The translations under genes were made by a program, and so were the position numbers. This document shows, one piece after another, positions 16,060-28,300 of a stretch of DNA of 64,000 nt; positions within the stretch are counted from its first letter, which is position 1, and the number at the start of each line of letters is the position of its first letter. Below the pieces are notes generated by a model, which saw only the letters and a list, made by a program, of their open reading frames with translations, ran no database searches and was not told where the DNA came from. Source of the stretch: Leucocoprinus leucothites (taxonomy: Eukaryota; Basidiomycota; Agaricomycetes; Agaricales; Agaricaceae); the NCBI GenBank assembly GCA_013368445.1, contig JAACJO010000017.1, positions 715,110 through 779,109 of the forward strand, written 5' to 3'.

Positions 16060-17150
16060 CGTCGATGGCGGCTATAATAGAGGGAGGACATCATGATAAG
16101 ACTAATCAGGATCAACAATGGCATCGAGGCAATGTTTAGAAGCCTTCTCTCATACAAGGTTCAGGTGCATAGCTTTGTCGTGACAACCAATCGGCAAACT
16201 TGACGGGAGGGTACAGAATCAAAACGCAGCTTAGGGAAGGATGGAAAACAACAATTTTGAGGTCGTGAGTGATTAAATAGGATTGTTGATAAGACGAAGA
16301 GACATACTTGTCTTATTTTAGCCGCCCTCAATCGCCATGCTTGGGCTCCAAAATTACACCACGAAAACGAGCCAATGAATAAATAACTTGGCAAGATTTG
16401 CCCAAGAGATAGCGCGAGTGCTTCACATCTCCGTCTCGTCCATGGACATAATCATACAGGGGAAGATCACACAGTGGTCTCTCCGGGAAGGTTTATCCAT
16501 ACAAAGGAGGTGGGGGTACTCCTTGAGTGCGAAATATACTAGTCCTTGGTTTTCACGGAGTGGCAGCTCGGCTACGTGGGTAATTCGGGGGGACTGTCCA
16601 GTGACCTAATGCTAGAGAAAGGCGAGGTCGCGACCGAGAGAGACACATTTGAGTTCACTACAGTTGACACAAAGACGGAAGAACAACTCACCACACGAAA
16701 GCACTAGTATCTCAACAAATCCTACTCTGGTTCATGGCCTACAGCTCCTCTATTGACACCCTCGTTAGATTGCTGGATCAAGGAATAGGAATGAGCAACG
16801 TTCGGACCAGGAAGCTAAGACAAACCAGGAAATGTACAGAGCAGGTAGTCACCCAATATGAAACTTAGCCTCCACTCACGGCCTGACGCACTAGCCATGA
16901 GATTTTGGGTGGTCCACGAGAGTAATGGTGAGATCATTTGAAGTGCTTGGCTACAGGGCTCGGTGCTCGCAACTGGGTTGGGTCATCGGGACGAAGTAGC
17001 CATTCTACCAGGCCAAGACTGGAGTTGCGGGAAGAGCGATAACAAACATGAGATTCTTGCGAAATTCAGGCTCGCCACCCGACTACTCCTTCTGTTGTTT
17101 CACCAGCCATCGCTCTCCGTTTACTCGGACAATGAGGCATTTCTCTGATA
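16060..17150. repeat. Diverged segmental copy 2
   Basis: Partner of 14380-15600, roughly two-thirds identical by eye in the matching blocks, with many indels. It has no open gene. Between the copies (15600-16060) and after them (17150-17920) I see no gene; 17470-17920 is the probable promoter of the membrane-protein gene starting at 17921. Confidence 0.5.
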
Positions 17151-17920
17151 GAGAGAGGTTTAGAAATATGTCCGGATTAAGAGCGAGGACAGCTCACCTT
17201 GAACACGAGCCCCCATGCGCTTGAGGGGGCGTACAGTCCACATACGGAGTTTGATGAAAGAGACTCGAGGCAGAGAGTTAAAGCCAACTTCGATCAGATG
17301 CCATCAATCTGCATCATAAACTGGCCAATCGGAGCTTTCTCACCGGTCTTTGAATTAGCGCTGTCGGTTGGTCGAGTTCTGCAGCTCTCAGCATGGCCAC
17401 ACCATACTCCTGCTACTGCGCCATGGATATTCGCGTGTGCTTGGGGTGACTGTATGATTTAAAGTACGTGATACATATTGTGGGCTACCACATACCTCAT
17501 GCCGATTGATACTCGCCTTGTTAACACTTTCCTTGTCTTAGACTCATATCACAACAGCCTTAAACGCTCAATCAATACTTCGAGCACATGTAAGCATCTC
17601 ACTCGCCTGCCATGCTGTTCTCCATTCACCGAATCAACTCGCGCGCTAATACATTGAACGCCAGTTTATGATCGGAAGGTCATCAATTCCCAGGCGCCAG
17701 TGCGTTCGCATTTCAATTGGTCAAAATCCTATGTCTTCGCACTTGAAAAACGTGTTTTCTCAGAAACAGGCGCTCGACAGATATAGAGCGCCTTCTATGA
17801 TCATCGATAGGTAGGTTGATCACGAAAAGTCGGGGAATGCCTTCCTCCGACACAGGCACAGGCTACCTACCCTAGTGTATAAGAAGCTGAAACATAAAGA
17901 CATGAACAGTTAGCTTCAAG

Positions 17921-18816
17921 ATGTACATCCTTCCAACGGTAAATCCGCCACCACTTCACGAACTATGCAAACCTCTAACAATTTCTTTTCTAGTCGGAAT
18001 TCCTTCAGACTCGCGACATCAAAGACCCCATATTCATCGAAGAAATGAAATGTTTCAGTATCCCCTACGGCGGCCTCGGCACCCTCTGCCATTTCCTCAC
18101 ATTCTACACCATGACCTGCCATAGATGGAACCGCCGTCCATTTTGGCCTTTCAAACCCGACATGTCATCCTCCACCTGGCAAGACATCACCTTGTTTTTC
18201 TCAGTAATAGGTTTCTTCATATCAACCATAATTGCCGGTTACACCACTCAGCGGTGTAAAAGATACACGCACATTAGAGATGATCGCCATGTCAAAGTTG
18301 GCCTTTTCGATGCTGAGTTGTGGAACTGGGTTGTATGCGGGTAAGAAGGGAGAATATGGGGATAGTAATTCGGGTAGAATAGAAGCTCGGTTTACAGCGA
18401 CGCATATTGGGATTCCGTTGTTTTGTAAGTACTATGTCCAGACTAAAATTATTATTGAGTCTCATGTTTCGATTACAGGTTTTCCGTTTATTATTCCGGG
18501 ACTAGCTGGCGCCATCATAATCGCTCATGAACATTGGAACCTCAATGAACTTCGAATCGCTACTTTTGTGTTCACAGGCGTGTTTGCCTTTCAATTCCTC
18601 TTCGTATTCGTCACGACAGTGATCTGGGGTATAACGACTGGGGGCGCTTTTTTAGTCATGTTAATCGCTCCGTTAATGATCGTTTCAATCATGTTCTATA
18701 TAGATTGGGTGCTTGCTCTTGCCACTGGTAATTTGCTAGGGACTCCAAGTTCGGATGTTACAACCGTCTATTGGCTCTATTTTGCTGCCTCTAGACTTCC
18801 AATGCTTTCGATGTGA
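17921..18816 (+). CDS. Multi-pass membrane protein, family also at 25.1 and 29.1-30.0 kb; one apparent frameshift
   Basis: I do not know the function. Exon 1 is tiny (17921-17938, MYILPT), with a 55-nt intron to 17993. Exon 2 (17994-18424) encodes SEFLQTRDIKDPIFIEEMKC, then PYGGLGTLCHFLTFYTMTC, WPFKPDMS and a hydrophobic helix. It continues with MIAMSKLAFSMLSCGTGLYA. A 54-nt intron (18425-18478) leads to exon 3 (18479-18816), with FPFIIPGLAGAIIIAHEHW, LRIATFVFTGVFAFQFLF and two more helices. The exon sum is one base over a multiple of three. The two exon-2 halves are in different frames and meet at the AAAA run 18258-18261; the paralogue at 29 kb reads GRCKTVRSLELIGMSKLA across this point, supporting one extra A here. 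It is either a recent null allele or an assembly indel. Confidence 0.72.
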
Positions 18817-19210
18817 TCCAATAAAGAAGTTTATCATGTGTTACTGTGACTTGATGTTAGGCACGATATGATATCAACTCGTGCACCGTTATCGCGTGGT
18901 CTTCCCTCCGAATGGGGTTTTCCACCAAAATTATCGCTGATCCGAGGTACTGATCCGTGGAAGAAGGATAACTTACCCCGAGCAATTACGCACCAAATTC
19001 AAATTCAAAGCAATACGTCAGGATGGAACAGCCACAGCACTCGATAAGATACGGGACACACACAACTAATTGTACACTGAAAGACGAGATAGGTATATCA
19101 ATAAGGACGATTTAAAGTCCAGGCAAGATAAAGAGATGGGTGAGTAATGGTATGGAATATTATTATGACCAGAGCGAACACGATTATCCGGTGATCTGGG
19201 AAGAAGGGAA
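18817..19210. other. Intergenic between convergent genes
   Basis: No gene seen; it should hold the 3' ends of the two flanking transcripts. Confidence 0.5.
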
Positions 19211-20009
19211 TCAAGTGCTGTGCTTAATATTCCCAGCTCCCCCACGTCCAGTCGATGTCGGTCCATGGCTAGCAGGGCTGTGAACGACTTTCTCGACGCC
19301 TGGCTCAGGGCCTGAAGCAAGGTTGGCGAGACCACCACGGCCTGTGGAATGGCTAAAGGCAAGAATAGATGATCAGTAAGAGGTTGTCCATAGCGAGAGA
19401 CATCGAAAACATACAAAGGAGCATTTTCGTGCCCAGCAGCCAATCTCTTTCTCTCAGCTTCATCCAACACATCTGCGGCGCCTGCATCACCAGCCAAGAT
19501 ATTCCCAGCTCCTCCTCTCCCAGTCGAGTGGATCGGGTTCGCAGTAAGCTGAGGTCCGCGGGATCGAGAACGAGAGGCGATGTTGCCTAGCCCACCACGT
19601 CCAGTCGAGACCTATCCATCAGAACCAGAAGATGGGGGAGCATATGATCAGGAACCTGTCATGTCAATGCCAAACATGGGATACTCACAGGTTCTACCTG
19701 ACTCGCAGCGATGTGGGTGCGAATAATCTCGCGCTCAGCAGCATCGATGGGCGCTGGGGCGGGAGGCTTGCTAGGGTCCCTCGAAGGCGATCGAATGTTT
19801 CCAGCACCACCACGGCCGGTGGAGTATATCCTGTCAGGGGAATTGGCAAGAGGTTCTCGGCCGCGAGAGTCCGAAAAGTCGTCAGGGCCTTTGTCGGGCC
19901 GGGAGCGTGAAGTTGACGCCGAGGCCTGGCGGATGTTGCCGAGTCCGCCTCGTCCCGTTGAGAAGGCATCGCGTCCTCGAGATTGCGAACGTTCTTGAGG
20001 ATCGGACAT
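19211..20009 (-). CDS. DUF3602 / SGRGG-repeat protein (219 aa)
   Basis: The three exons are 19689-20009, 19415-19611 and 19211-19352 (321, 197 and 142 nt). They join in frame to 219 codons plus stop. The product is low in structure and carries six copies of the signature STGRGG(A/L)(G/A)N(I/L): FSTGRGGLGNI, YSTGRGGAGNI, VSTGRGGLGNI, HSTGRGGAGNI, HSTGRGGLANL and TSTGRGGAGNI. These are separated by Ser/Arg-rich linkers (SQSRGRDA, SRSRSRG). This is the hallmark of the fungal DUF3602 family, whose yeast member Par32 is a TOR-linked phosphoprotein that acts on ammonium transport. That role is only a family-level analogy here. The ATG at 20009 opens MSDPQERSQSRGR. The gene looks intact. Confidence 0.88.
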
Positions 20010-20130
20010 TGCAGATGAAAAGTGCGAAAGAGGGATAGAACAGAAGCAGATAAGGGTGGGGTAAAAGTTAATTAGTAAGATGTCGTTTGTGGGTAAAGGT
20101 TAAATAGCATGCGAGAGGCTGGAGATAAGC

Positions 20131-20412
20131 TTATCGCTTATCTATACCGCCTGGGCAGTATAAAATCCACCCGTGTTTTCGACCTGATATGACCTTCTGC
20201 TTACCTTTTAGTCCAATCACAGGCAATATTGGTGATACTCTGTCCTTCCCTTCATTCTCCTCACCTACTTCTGTCTCCTCGGTGTCTTTGGTCAACGACT
20301 GAGTCAGCTTCGCACCAAGGGCAGCCAAGCGGTTCGATAGCGATCGTCTCCGGTTCGAGCTTGTTGAGGATGGAGTAGGCGAGGTTGCACGAGGTCTCTC
20401 AGCTGTGATCAT
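20131..20412 (-). CDS. Possible small Ser-rich protein, unknown
   Basis: An ATG at 20412 opens a Ser/Thr/Pro/Arg-rich frame (MITAERPRATSPTPSSTSSN). It contains a short amphipathic stretch NRLAALGAKLTQSL, an acidic patch and GLK followed by GTAAGC. That could be a splice donor leading to an unseen exon, or the frame runs on to a stop at 20131. No domain is recognised. It sits upstream of the DUF3602 gene on the same strand and could be a separate short gene. Confidence 0.35.
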   Translation of the reverse strand: MITAERPRATSPTPSSTSSNRRRSLSNRLAALGAKLTQSLTKDTEETEVGEENEGKDRVSPILPVIGLKGKQKVISGRKHGWILYCPGGIDKR

Positions 20413-21150
20413 CGTTGGATCTTTTTTTTTTCGGAGTGGAGGGTAGAGGGTGGATGGACTGGGGTAGGGATTATGAAGGCTGCGCTTGGGCTGTTGACGG
20501 AAGGAGCATAGGCCTTATTCGCCTATGTCAGGTCACCTGGCCGAAGCCGCTTCAACCTTCTCTCTCGTGTCAACATATCGTCTTGTGATCCACTTGCCGC
20601 GATCTTGTTCCCACACCGCCATCTCTGACGCAATCCATGCATTTCCGTTGGTGCCTGAATCTAGCTACCGCCTCGTTCTCCAATGGTGGCTTTACTTTTC
20701 GCTCCCTCGGAATTCGAGGACCCTTGACTGCATCGTACCTGGGCTCGCATGCAATATTCCCCAGTATTCGATCGACGTAACGGAGAAAATATTTACCGGT
20801 GTATTCAGCCTCCCTTGACATCATATCGATGCTCGATGAGTCTATTGCACAGCATGACTCGAGCGTTCGGATCCTGCCTCCACCTTGTATAATACTGCCC
20901 CTTAATCGTCAGCCCACAAGTCTATGCTGTTTTTGTATCTTACTTGCGTGATAAATTGTTTGTCCCTACACTTGATGGCGATATACGAAGATTCTATGTC
21001 GTTCCACACTGTCCGGTCCGCAATTATGTATAGAGGTACCTTCGTACTGAAAGACACGACTCTATTCGTGGCTTAATTGAATCATATTTAGCTCGCCTCG
21101 CGGCTCCATTTTCTGCCCTGCGTTCCTCTCGTAAAATCCAACTCATGACT
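20413..21150. other. Intergenic, no gene seen
   Basis: A few short open frames but no domain, no credible exon chain and no repeat link to the tandem duplication that starts near 21152. Confidence 0.45.
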
Positions 21151-22962
21151 TTTGAGTCTCTTAAGTTGATTCATTTCTCAACTGTCAGATAACCCCTCCA
21201 AAAGTCTGGCCCTCAGATCCTTTCTTTCTTCCCGGTTCACACTCCACCATCGAACAAAGGTACTTAGGAATGTATACCCCATGAGACCTGGTAACCAACC
21301 ATCCTTAAATATATCTTAAGAGCCGTAGAAGCGGGAGTATTGTGCTGGGGTATAAATGTGTCTTTAGCTCCTCGGATCTGAAGAAGCAGGGCCGCATTCC
21401 GGACCGGTTCTGCGTAAAGGGATGATCAACTTCGAGAGGTTTCGGCGCTTATCCAACTCCTTGTCGATCATGTTGAACTCTGCTAAATCTGTTCTCTAGT
21501 CCCATTCCGTCCCATTTCCCCTGTGTTAACTCTCATGCGCTTTTATTATATATCCTTTTTCAAGGATAGACACCCATATTCTCGCTCACGCACGGTCCAG
21601 GACCTGTACCATACGAACTGGACTTCGGAGCGCTTTTGGGCCTTCTGGTGTCGTCTACGGCTTCTTGGTAATATGTCGCATTGACGCAGGGTGAGATCAG
21701 TGAGTATATGCGCTTCTTTGAAGACGGGGAGGCCTGATGCAATATTAAAGTCATCTAGGGACAGAAATTTAGAAGACATCGTTCGTTCGGGTCTTAAAGG
21801 GGTAAAGATCTCATTAGAAGAACAGTCAAAACAAGGTGTCCGCCGATGGAAGACTACTTATAATGGTCGATTCCTTATATGCTTCCCTGGCCCACTTATC
21901 GGTTCCTACTACCTCTGTGTCCGCTGGTGACCTGCAACTCGAAAGCATATTATATTGGCTGATTCTGACCTGTGATCAAGGAAAATTTAATTTCTACCAT
22001 CGCTATAAATTACGAGGACAGGACCTCTCGCCGTCATTGAAATGGCCGGGTTCTTCGCCCTCAAGAAGCCCCTTGTCTTAGAACACAGCGAGAAACCAGT
22101 CTATTCACCATGCCCAGGCATGCGTTCACCATAGTGAGTGATAGTGCATTGGTTCATTCATGCCTGAAAAGGCTCCCTTGATAATGTCTGGATTGGTGAA
22201 ATTCCGTCGTCCCCGATTTCAACAACACGTGGCCAAACGGCGCACGACACACCAGCCCACCAGTCGAACAGTGAGTGATTATAAGGCACTTCCTCAGCAT
22301 TTTGAATGACGCACCCAACTCAGCTCGCGTACAAATGGTTGCGGTGTCTCGTCATTGTTTCATGTCTTTGACTTCCTTGTGTCGAATACTCACTAAGGCT
22401 TCTATAAAATGTCTAACGTTTGGATATACCCTCCCGGCCTATCTAGACCTCTCCCAAATACGACTTCGCTCAAACCCGTTCTATATCGAATGAGTTAAGA
22501 TACATCCTAATGGCCATTCGACAGACCGTGGTGAGCACACATATAATTAAAATGGTAAATGCATAAATCAAGAAATAATGAATGATCAATTTGACGAAGC
22601 CGGAGGCCAAATGCCAGAGGAAGAATCCTGGATGGGTTTACAAGGAATGGGCATCCTGGCGCCAGATGGGAGGTGCGGTGGAGGATCCGGAACGACGGTA
22701 AATTAGGATTATCGTTTAGCGTCAAGAAATGTTAGAGTCTTGATTGTAAGGAAGGAGGCGACTTGCTCATATTTTGTTGTTGTTATGCTTTTTGTGGTCG
22801 GCTCCTGTTGTCGTTGCTTCTCGTGGGTACAAAGTCAGTCGTTTAGCGCTCGCATGTCAACTGCTGTGTTAAGCTGTGAACTGACACTTGAACCTGACTC
22901 CCATTGCACTCTCACCTCCTACAGCACCATCCTCCCTATTCTGACCATAAAGTTTTGCTATT

Positions 22963-25005
22963 ATGCCATTCTTCGCTGGAAGCAATCGGTTCAAAGTCAA
23001 AGGAAGTACCTTCATTGAAGCTGAAAGCGTCAACGTTCATAATCATCCCTCGTGTGAGTGCTGTACCTGCTGTCACCCTCGTAAAGTGTCTGAAAGACGA
23101 TTTGGTTGCGATAAATCAGTCGATCCTGGTTTCAACGAGCTATGTGCCGCCTCCCTACCTCAAGCCATGCACGACTCCTCTGCTCGCGATCCTCCTCGCT
23201 GCTTCCCTGGTACCCGCGAAGAACATCTGCGATCCATCACCAGCTGGGGAAAGGGCGAGTGGGAGAATAGTCGAACCCGTGTCTTGTGGATGAAAGGGCC
23301 CGCCGGCGTTGGAAAGTCGGCGATTGCTCAAACATGGGTGGAGGGATTGGAGGGCAAGCACAGTGCTTCATTCTTCTTCTCCCGAGCGAATCACTGGAAC
23401 GATCCCAGCAAGTTCATTCCGACAATTGCTTATCAACTCGCCACCAAATACCCCTCGTATCGCGAAGCCGTGTGCGCCACCATTGTCCGGGATCCGTTTG
23501 TCCTGCAAAAGTCGATCAATACGCAGTTCCAGGAGCTCCTCGTGGACCACTCCGTGAGTTGAGTCCTGAAGACCGCGATGCCAGTGAGAAAGCAGTTGTC
23601 GTAATCGATGGCCTGGACGAATGTGACGGCTTGGAGGCACAGGATACCATCGTTCAAGTGATCATTACATCCGTCGCAGAAGGAACATCTCCCTTCCTGT
23701 GGGCGTTTTTCACCCGCCCTGAACCCAACATCGTGGCTAGTTTCTCTTCCAGCGAGGCAAAAGACCTGTGCTGGTACCTGACACTGCCAGTCTCTCGCGA
23801 TGTGGACAAGGACATCGAAGCATTCCTTCGTGATGGGTTTCGGACGATCAGGGCGAAGAATAGCATCCCTGCGGATGTATCCTGGCCGTTGGACGCGGAT
23901 ATTTTGCGACTTGTTGAACAGTCAGCTGGATTGTTCGTCTACGGGGCCAGTGCCATGAGGTTTATCGCCCTTGGTCCTGGACTACCGGGCCCTCCGGAGC
24001 GTCTCAAATCTTTGCTCGATTTAGGGAACAACACTAGCCAACCGCTCTCTAAACTTGACCAGCTCTACCTCCTCATCATGCAGCAAATTCCGAAAGATAT
24101 CCTCCAGAATACATTACTCATCCTCACCTCCAATACGGCATTGGGCTTTGGAAGGGAGGTCTCCAGAATGTGTAACTTGCTCAACTTCTCGGAAGCGACA
24201 TTTTATACCCTTCTCCATAATCTGCACTCCGTCCTTGAAGTAAGGTCTCCCGATCGCCTTGGTAATCGCTATCTTCGATTTTACCACGCATCCTTCACTG
24301 AATTTTTTGAACGCACCCGAGAGGTCGACACCAGAGTACTGCATACGCACACAGATCTCTTCAGTCGCCTCTACTCTGCTTGTCTTGACGTTGCTTGCGC
24401 TCCACCGCCCCTATGCTCCCAGATCTAACCACCGGTGTGTACATCAGCAGAAGTGAGGGCTGAAACTGTAACTGATTGTGTACAGGAAAAACCTGTTTGG
24501 AAAGCTGCTTCGGTGGCGATAAAACAAGGGCGGCGGATCACCACATAGCCATGGTTGAACTCATACGCCTTCCTCACGAGATGCTCTTCATGCATCAACT
24601 CCGCATTGATCCTAGCTCTCTGGACAGATTGCTGCTTGTCAAGTGGAACCACACAGCTACCCACCCTTTGTTGGACCTAATAACAGACGAAATTGAAAAT
24701 TTCATCAAAGAGGTATTCTAGTATATTTCAATGCCACTTTCATCGCTCATTTCTATTCGCAGATCCCAGAAAAATGGCGGTCCAGTGTAATCACGAGGGC
24801 TCCAGCTAGAGAGACTATACTCAGTAAAGCAAAGGCCTTGGTGCTTCGACGCGCTTCCCCGAGAGTATACACCTTGGGAACCGGGAGTAACATGGCATTA
24901 CTAGTCCCGGAGGGGAAGTACAATTGGTATGAAATCAGGACTGTCGAACCATTGAAAACTAGCAAATATTCCCTGAAACGTCTTCTGTTGCTGGTTCGGT
25001 TTTGA
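22963..25005 (+). pseudogene. NACHT-type NLR, copy A, frameshifted
   Basis: The start MPFFAGSNRFKVKGSTF and NVHNHPS is the N-terminal layout of Agaricomycetes NACHT proteins. An intron near 23056-23120 follows. Then come AMHDSSARDPPRCFPGTREE and the NACHT core with Walker A GPAGVGKSAIAQT (about 23300). Copy A lacks one A at 23545-23546 (GGACC, against GGAACC in copy B). The frame therefore ends after QELLVDHSVS, before Walker B VVVIDGLDECDG, which lies in another frame. Further downstream, two compensating shifts near 24303-24350 alter the sequence after FYHASFTEF. Two small exons follow (KPVWKAASVAIKQG region; IPEKWRSSVITRAPA), ending at TGA 25003-25005. There is no WD40, ankyrin or TPR tail. 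Confidence 0.83.
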
Positions 25006-25381
25006 AATTGTTCTTGGTACCACAGGACTAGTTTGTCTAGTGATAGAGTAGATTATTGAGATTTAGCTCACCTTTCATTTATACAATAGTCATTTGATAA
25101 CGCTCAGGAAAATCAATTACTACTGAGCCAGTCGGGTATTGTACGACTAGATTGGCTGCTATCGCCACGATGTCTATCATCAAGAGGCCAGATAATACCA
25201 AGATACCACCAGTAGCCTCACAGCCTCCAACGAGCAAGGGAACAACCGTCAAAAGAAACCCGAACACAAATACTCCAGTGAAAATAAATGTAGCGGCATG
25301 TAGCTAGGCAAGACCCCTATTTTGATGAGCAATCGTGAAAGCACCACCTAGCCTGACGTAGACAAAGGGAAAGCCTGGAAC
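25006..25381 (-). pseudogene. 3' exon fragment of membrane-protein gene
   Basis: The minus strand carries the last-exon homologue of the gene at 29104-30000. It includes FVYVRLGGAFTIAH, one stop, AATFIFTGVFVFGFLLT and GSVVIDFPERYQ. It is cut off at the duplication junction (about 25381), so it has no 5' part and cannot be expressed as a whole protein. Confidence 0.78.
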
Positions 25382-25382
25382 G

Positions 25383-28300
25383 GAGTCTTTTAAGTTTATT
25401 CATTTCTCAACTGTCAGATAACCCCTCACAACATCTGGCCTTCCAACTCGTTCTTTCTTCCCTGTTTGCACTCCGCCACAGAACAGCGACAGCAAGATAT
25501 AGCCCCCATGAGACCTAGTAACCAACCGTCGATAAATTTATCTTAAGAGCCATAGAGTCGGGGGTATTCTACCTGTGCATAAATCTGTCTTTAGCTGCTC
25601 AGACCTGAAGAAGCAGGGCCGCATTCCGGACCGGTCCAGCGTAAAGGGATGATCAGCTTTGAGGTTTCGGTGCTTATCCAACTCCTTGTTGATCATGTTG
25701 AACTCTGCTAAATTTGTTCTCGTCTCATTCCGTCCCATTTCTCCTGTGTTAACTCTCATGTGCATTTATTATATATCCTTTTTCAAAGATAGACACCCAT
25801 ATTTTCGCTCATGCACGGTCCAGGACCTGTACCATACAAACTGGACTTTGGAGTACTTTTGGATCATCTGGTGTCGGCCACAGCTTCTTGGAAATATGTC
25901 ATGCTGTTCGCAAGATGAGATCAGCGAGTATAGGCGCTTATTTAAAGACCGGGAGGCCTGATGCGATACTAGAATCATCTAGAGACAGAAATCGTGCATT
26001 CGGGTGTTAAAGGGGTTAAGATCTCATTAGAGGAAGAGTGATAACGTGTCCTCTGATGGAAAACTGCTTATGATGATCTACTCTTTACATACTCCCCTGG
26101 CCCACTTATCGGTTCCTACTACCTCTGTGTCCGCCAGTAACCTGCAACTTGAAAGCTTATGGTATTAGTCGGTTCTGACCTGTGACCAGGAAGAAGTTCA
26201 TTTATACCAGCGTCATGAAATACGAGGATAGGACCTCTCGCCATCATTGAAATGGTCTGCTAGTGTGAGGGGAGGAGAGAGATGGATAATGGGTGAAAGC
26301 CGGCGAGGGCTTCCCTGTCTGACAGGCGGGGACAGGCGGGACTTGGCTGCGATGGGTGGGTGGGCCTCATCTGCGGGGCCAAGCTCTGCTGTCGTGTCGC
26401 GGCATGATGGACTGGATGTCAGGAGATTAGATGAGGTGGCAGGTGGGCGGAAAACAGATGCGTTCGCGACGAGCAGTCCAGTGTCATCGTGTATGGAGAA
26501 GGAAAGAGGGAGCCGTGACGTGACAGTGACAGTGCCCGCAAACACCACAGTCTGCTGCTGTCGCTCGCTCGCCCGCTCCGACTTTCAACTAAATACAACT
26601 TCGCTCAAACCCATTCTATATCAAATGAGTCAAGATATATACTGATGGCCGTTCAGCATACCATGGGGAGCACACATACAATCAAAACGGTAACTGGATA
26701 AATAAAGAGAGAATCAATAATCAATTTGACAAAGCCGGAGGCCGAGTGCTAGGGGAAGAATACTGGATGGGTCTACAAGGAATGGGCATCCTGGTGCCAG
26801 ATGGGAGGTGCGGTGGAGGATCTGGATACGGTGGTAATTAGGATTATCGTTTAGCGTCAGAAATGCTAGAGTCGTGATTGTAAGGAAGGAGGCGACCTGC
26901 TATTTTTGTAGTCGGCTCCCTTGTCGGTCGTTGCTTCTTCGTGGGTAGAAAGTCAGTCGTTGAGCGCTCGTATGTCAATTGCTGTGTTGAGCTGTGAACT
27001 GACACTTGAACCTGACTCCCATCGCACTCTCACCTCCCACAGCACCATCTGCCTTACTCTGACCATAACGCTTTGTTATCATGCCATTCTTCGCTGGAAG
27101 CAATCAGTTCAAAGTCAAAGGAAGTACCTTCACTGAAAACGTCCTGAACGTTCATAATCATCCCTCTTGTGAGTGCTGTACCTCCTGGCACCCTCGTAAA
27201 GTGTCTGAAAGGCGATTTGGTTGCGATAAATCAGTCGATCCTGGTTTCAACGAGCTACGTGCCGCCTCCCTACATCAAGCCATGCACGATTCCTCTGCTC
27301 GCGATCCTCCTCGCTGCTTCCCTGGCACCCGCGAAGAGCATCTGCGAACCATCACCAGCTGGGGAAAGGGCGAGTGGGAGATAGTCGAACCCGAGTTTTG
27401 TGGATGAAAGGGCCTGCTGGCGTTGGAAAGTCGGCGATTGCTCAAACATGGGTGGAGGGATTGGAGGACAAGCACAGTGCTTCATTCTTCTTCTCTCGAG
27501 CGAATCACTGGAACGATCCTAACAAGTTCATTCCGACGATCGCTTATCAACTCGCCACCAAATATCCCTCGTATCGCGAAGCCGTTTGCGCCACCATCGT
27601 CCGGGATCCGTTCGTCCTGAAAAAGTCGATCAATACACAGTTTCGGGAGCTCCTCGTGGAACCACTCCGCGAGTTGAGTCCTGAAGACCACGATGCCAGT
27701 GACAAAGCAGTTGTCGTAATCGATGGTCTGGACGAATGTGACGGCTTGGAGGCACAGGATACCATCGTTCAAGTGATCATTACATCCGTCGCGGAAGGGA
27801 CATCTCCCTTCCTGTGGGCGTTTTTCACCCGCCCTGAACCCAACATCGTGGCTAGTTTCTCTTCCAGCGAGGCAAAAGACCTGTGCTGGTACCTGACACT
27901 GCCAGTCTCTCGCGATGTGGACAAGGACATCGAAGCATTCCTTCGTGATGGGTTTCGGACGATCAGGGCGAAGAATAGCATCCCTGCGGATGTACCCTGG
28001 CCGTTGGACGCGGATATTCTTCGACTTGTTGAACAGTCAGCTGGATTGTTCGTCTACGGGGCCAGTGCCATGCGATTCATCACCCTTGGTCCTGGACTAC
28101 CGGGTCCTCCAGAGCGTCTCAAATCTTTGCTCGACTTAGGGAACAACGCTAGCCAATCACTCTCTAAGCTTGACCAGCTCTACCTCCTCATCATGCAGCA
28201 AATACCGAAGGATATCCTCCAGAATACATTACTCATCCTCACCTCCAATGCGGTATTGAGCCTTAGAAGGGAGGTTTCCGATATGTGTAACTTGCTCAAC

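Larger units (their letters stand above)
21152..25381 (+). repeat. Tandem duplication, copy A (about 4.2 kb)
   Basis: The segment from about GAGTCTCTTAAGTT (21155) to AAAGCCTGGAAC (25381) repeats directly as 25383-29515. Matching landmarks: ACTGTCAGATAACCCC at 21181 and 25410; GTCCAGGACCTGTACCATAC near 21600 and 25830; the NACHT start at 22963 and 27081; the membrane-gene end at about 25000-25381 and 29100-29515. The junction shares GAGTCTTTTAAGTT with the left border, suggesting short homology at the breakpoint. The 5' third of each copy (21152-22960) has no gene I recognise. Confidence 0.87.

Noticed and set aside
20525..20818. 97-codon plus-strand frame
   Set aside because: No domain, no exon neighbours and no repeat or homologue in the window.
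26247..26645. 132-codon plus-strand frame in duplication copy B
   Set aside because: It covers the GC-rich swapped block, is absent from copy A and has no domain.
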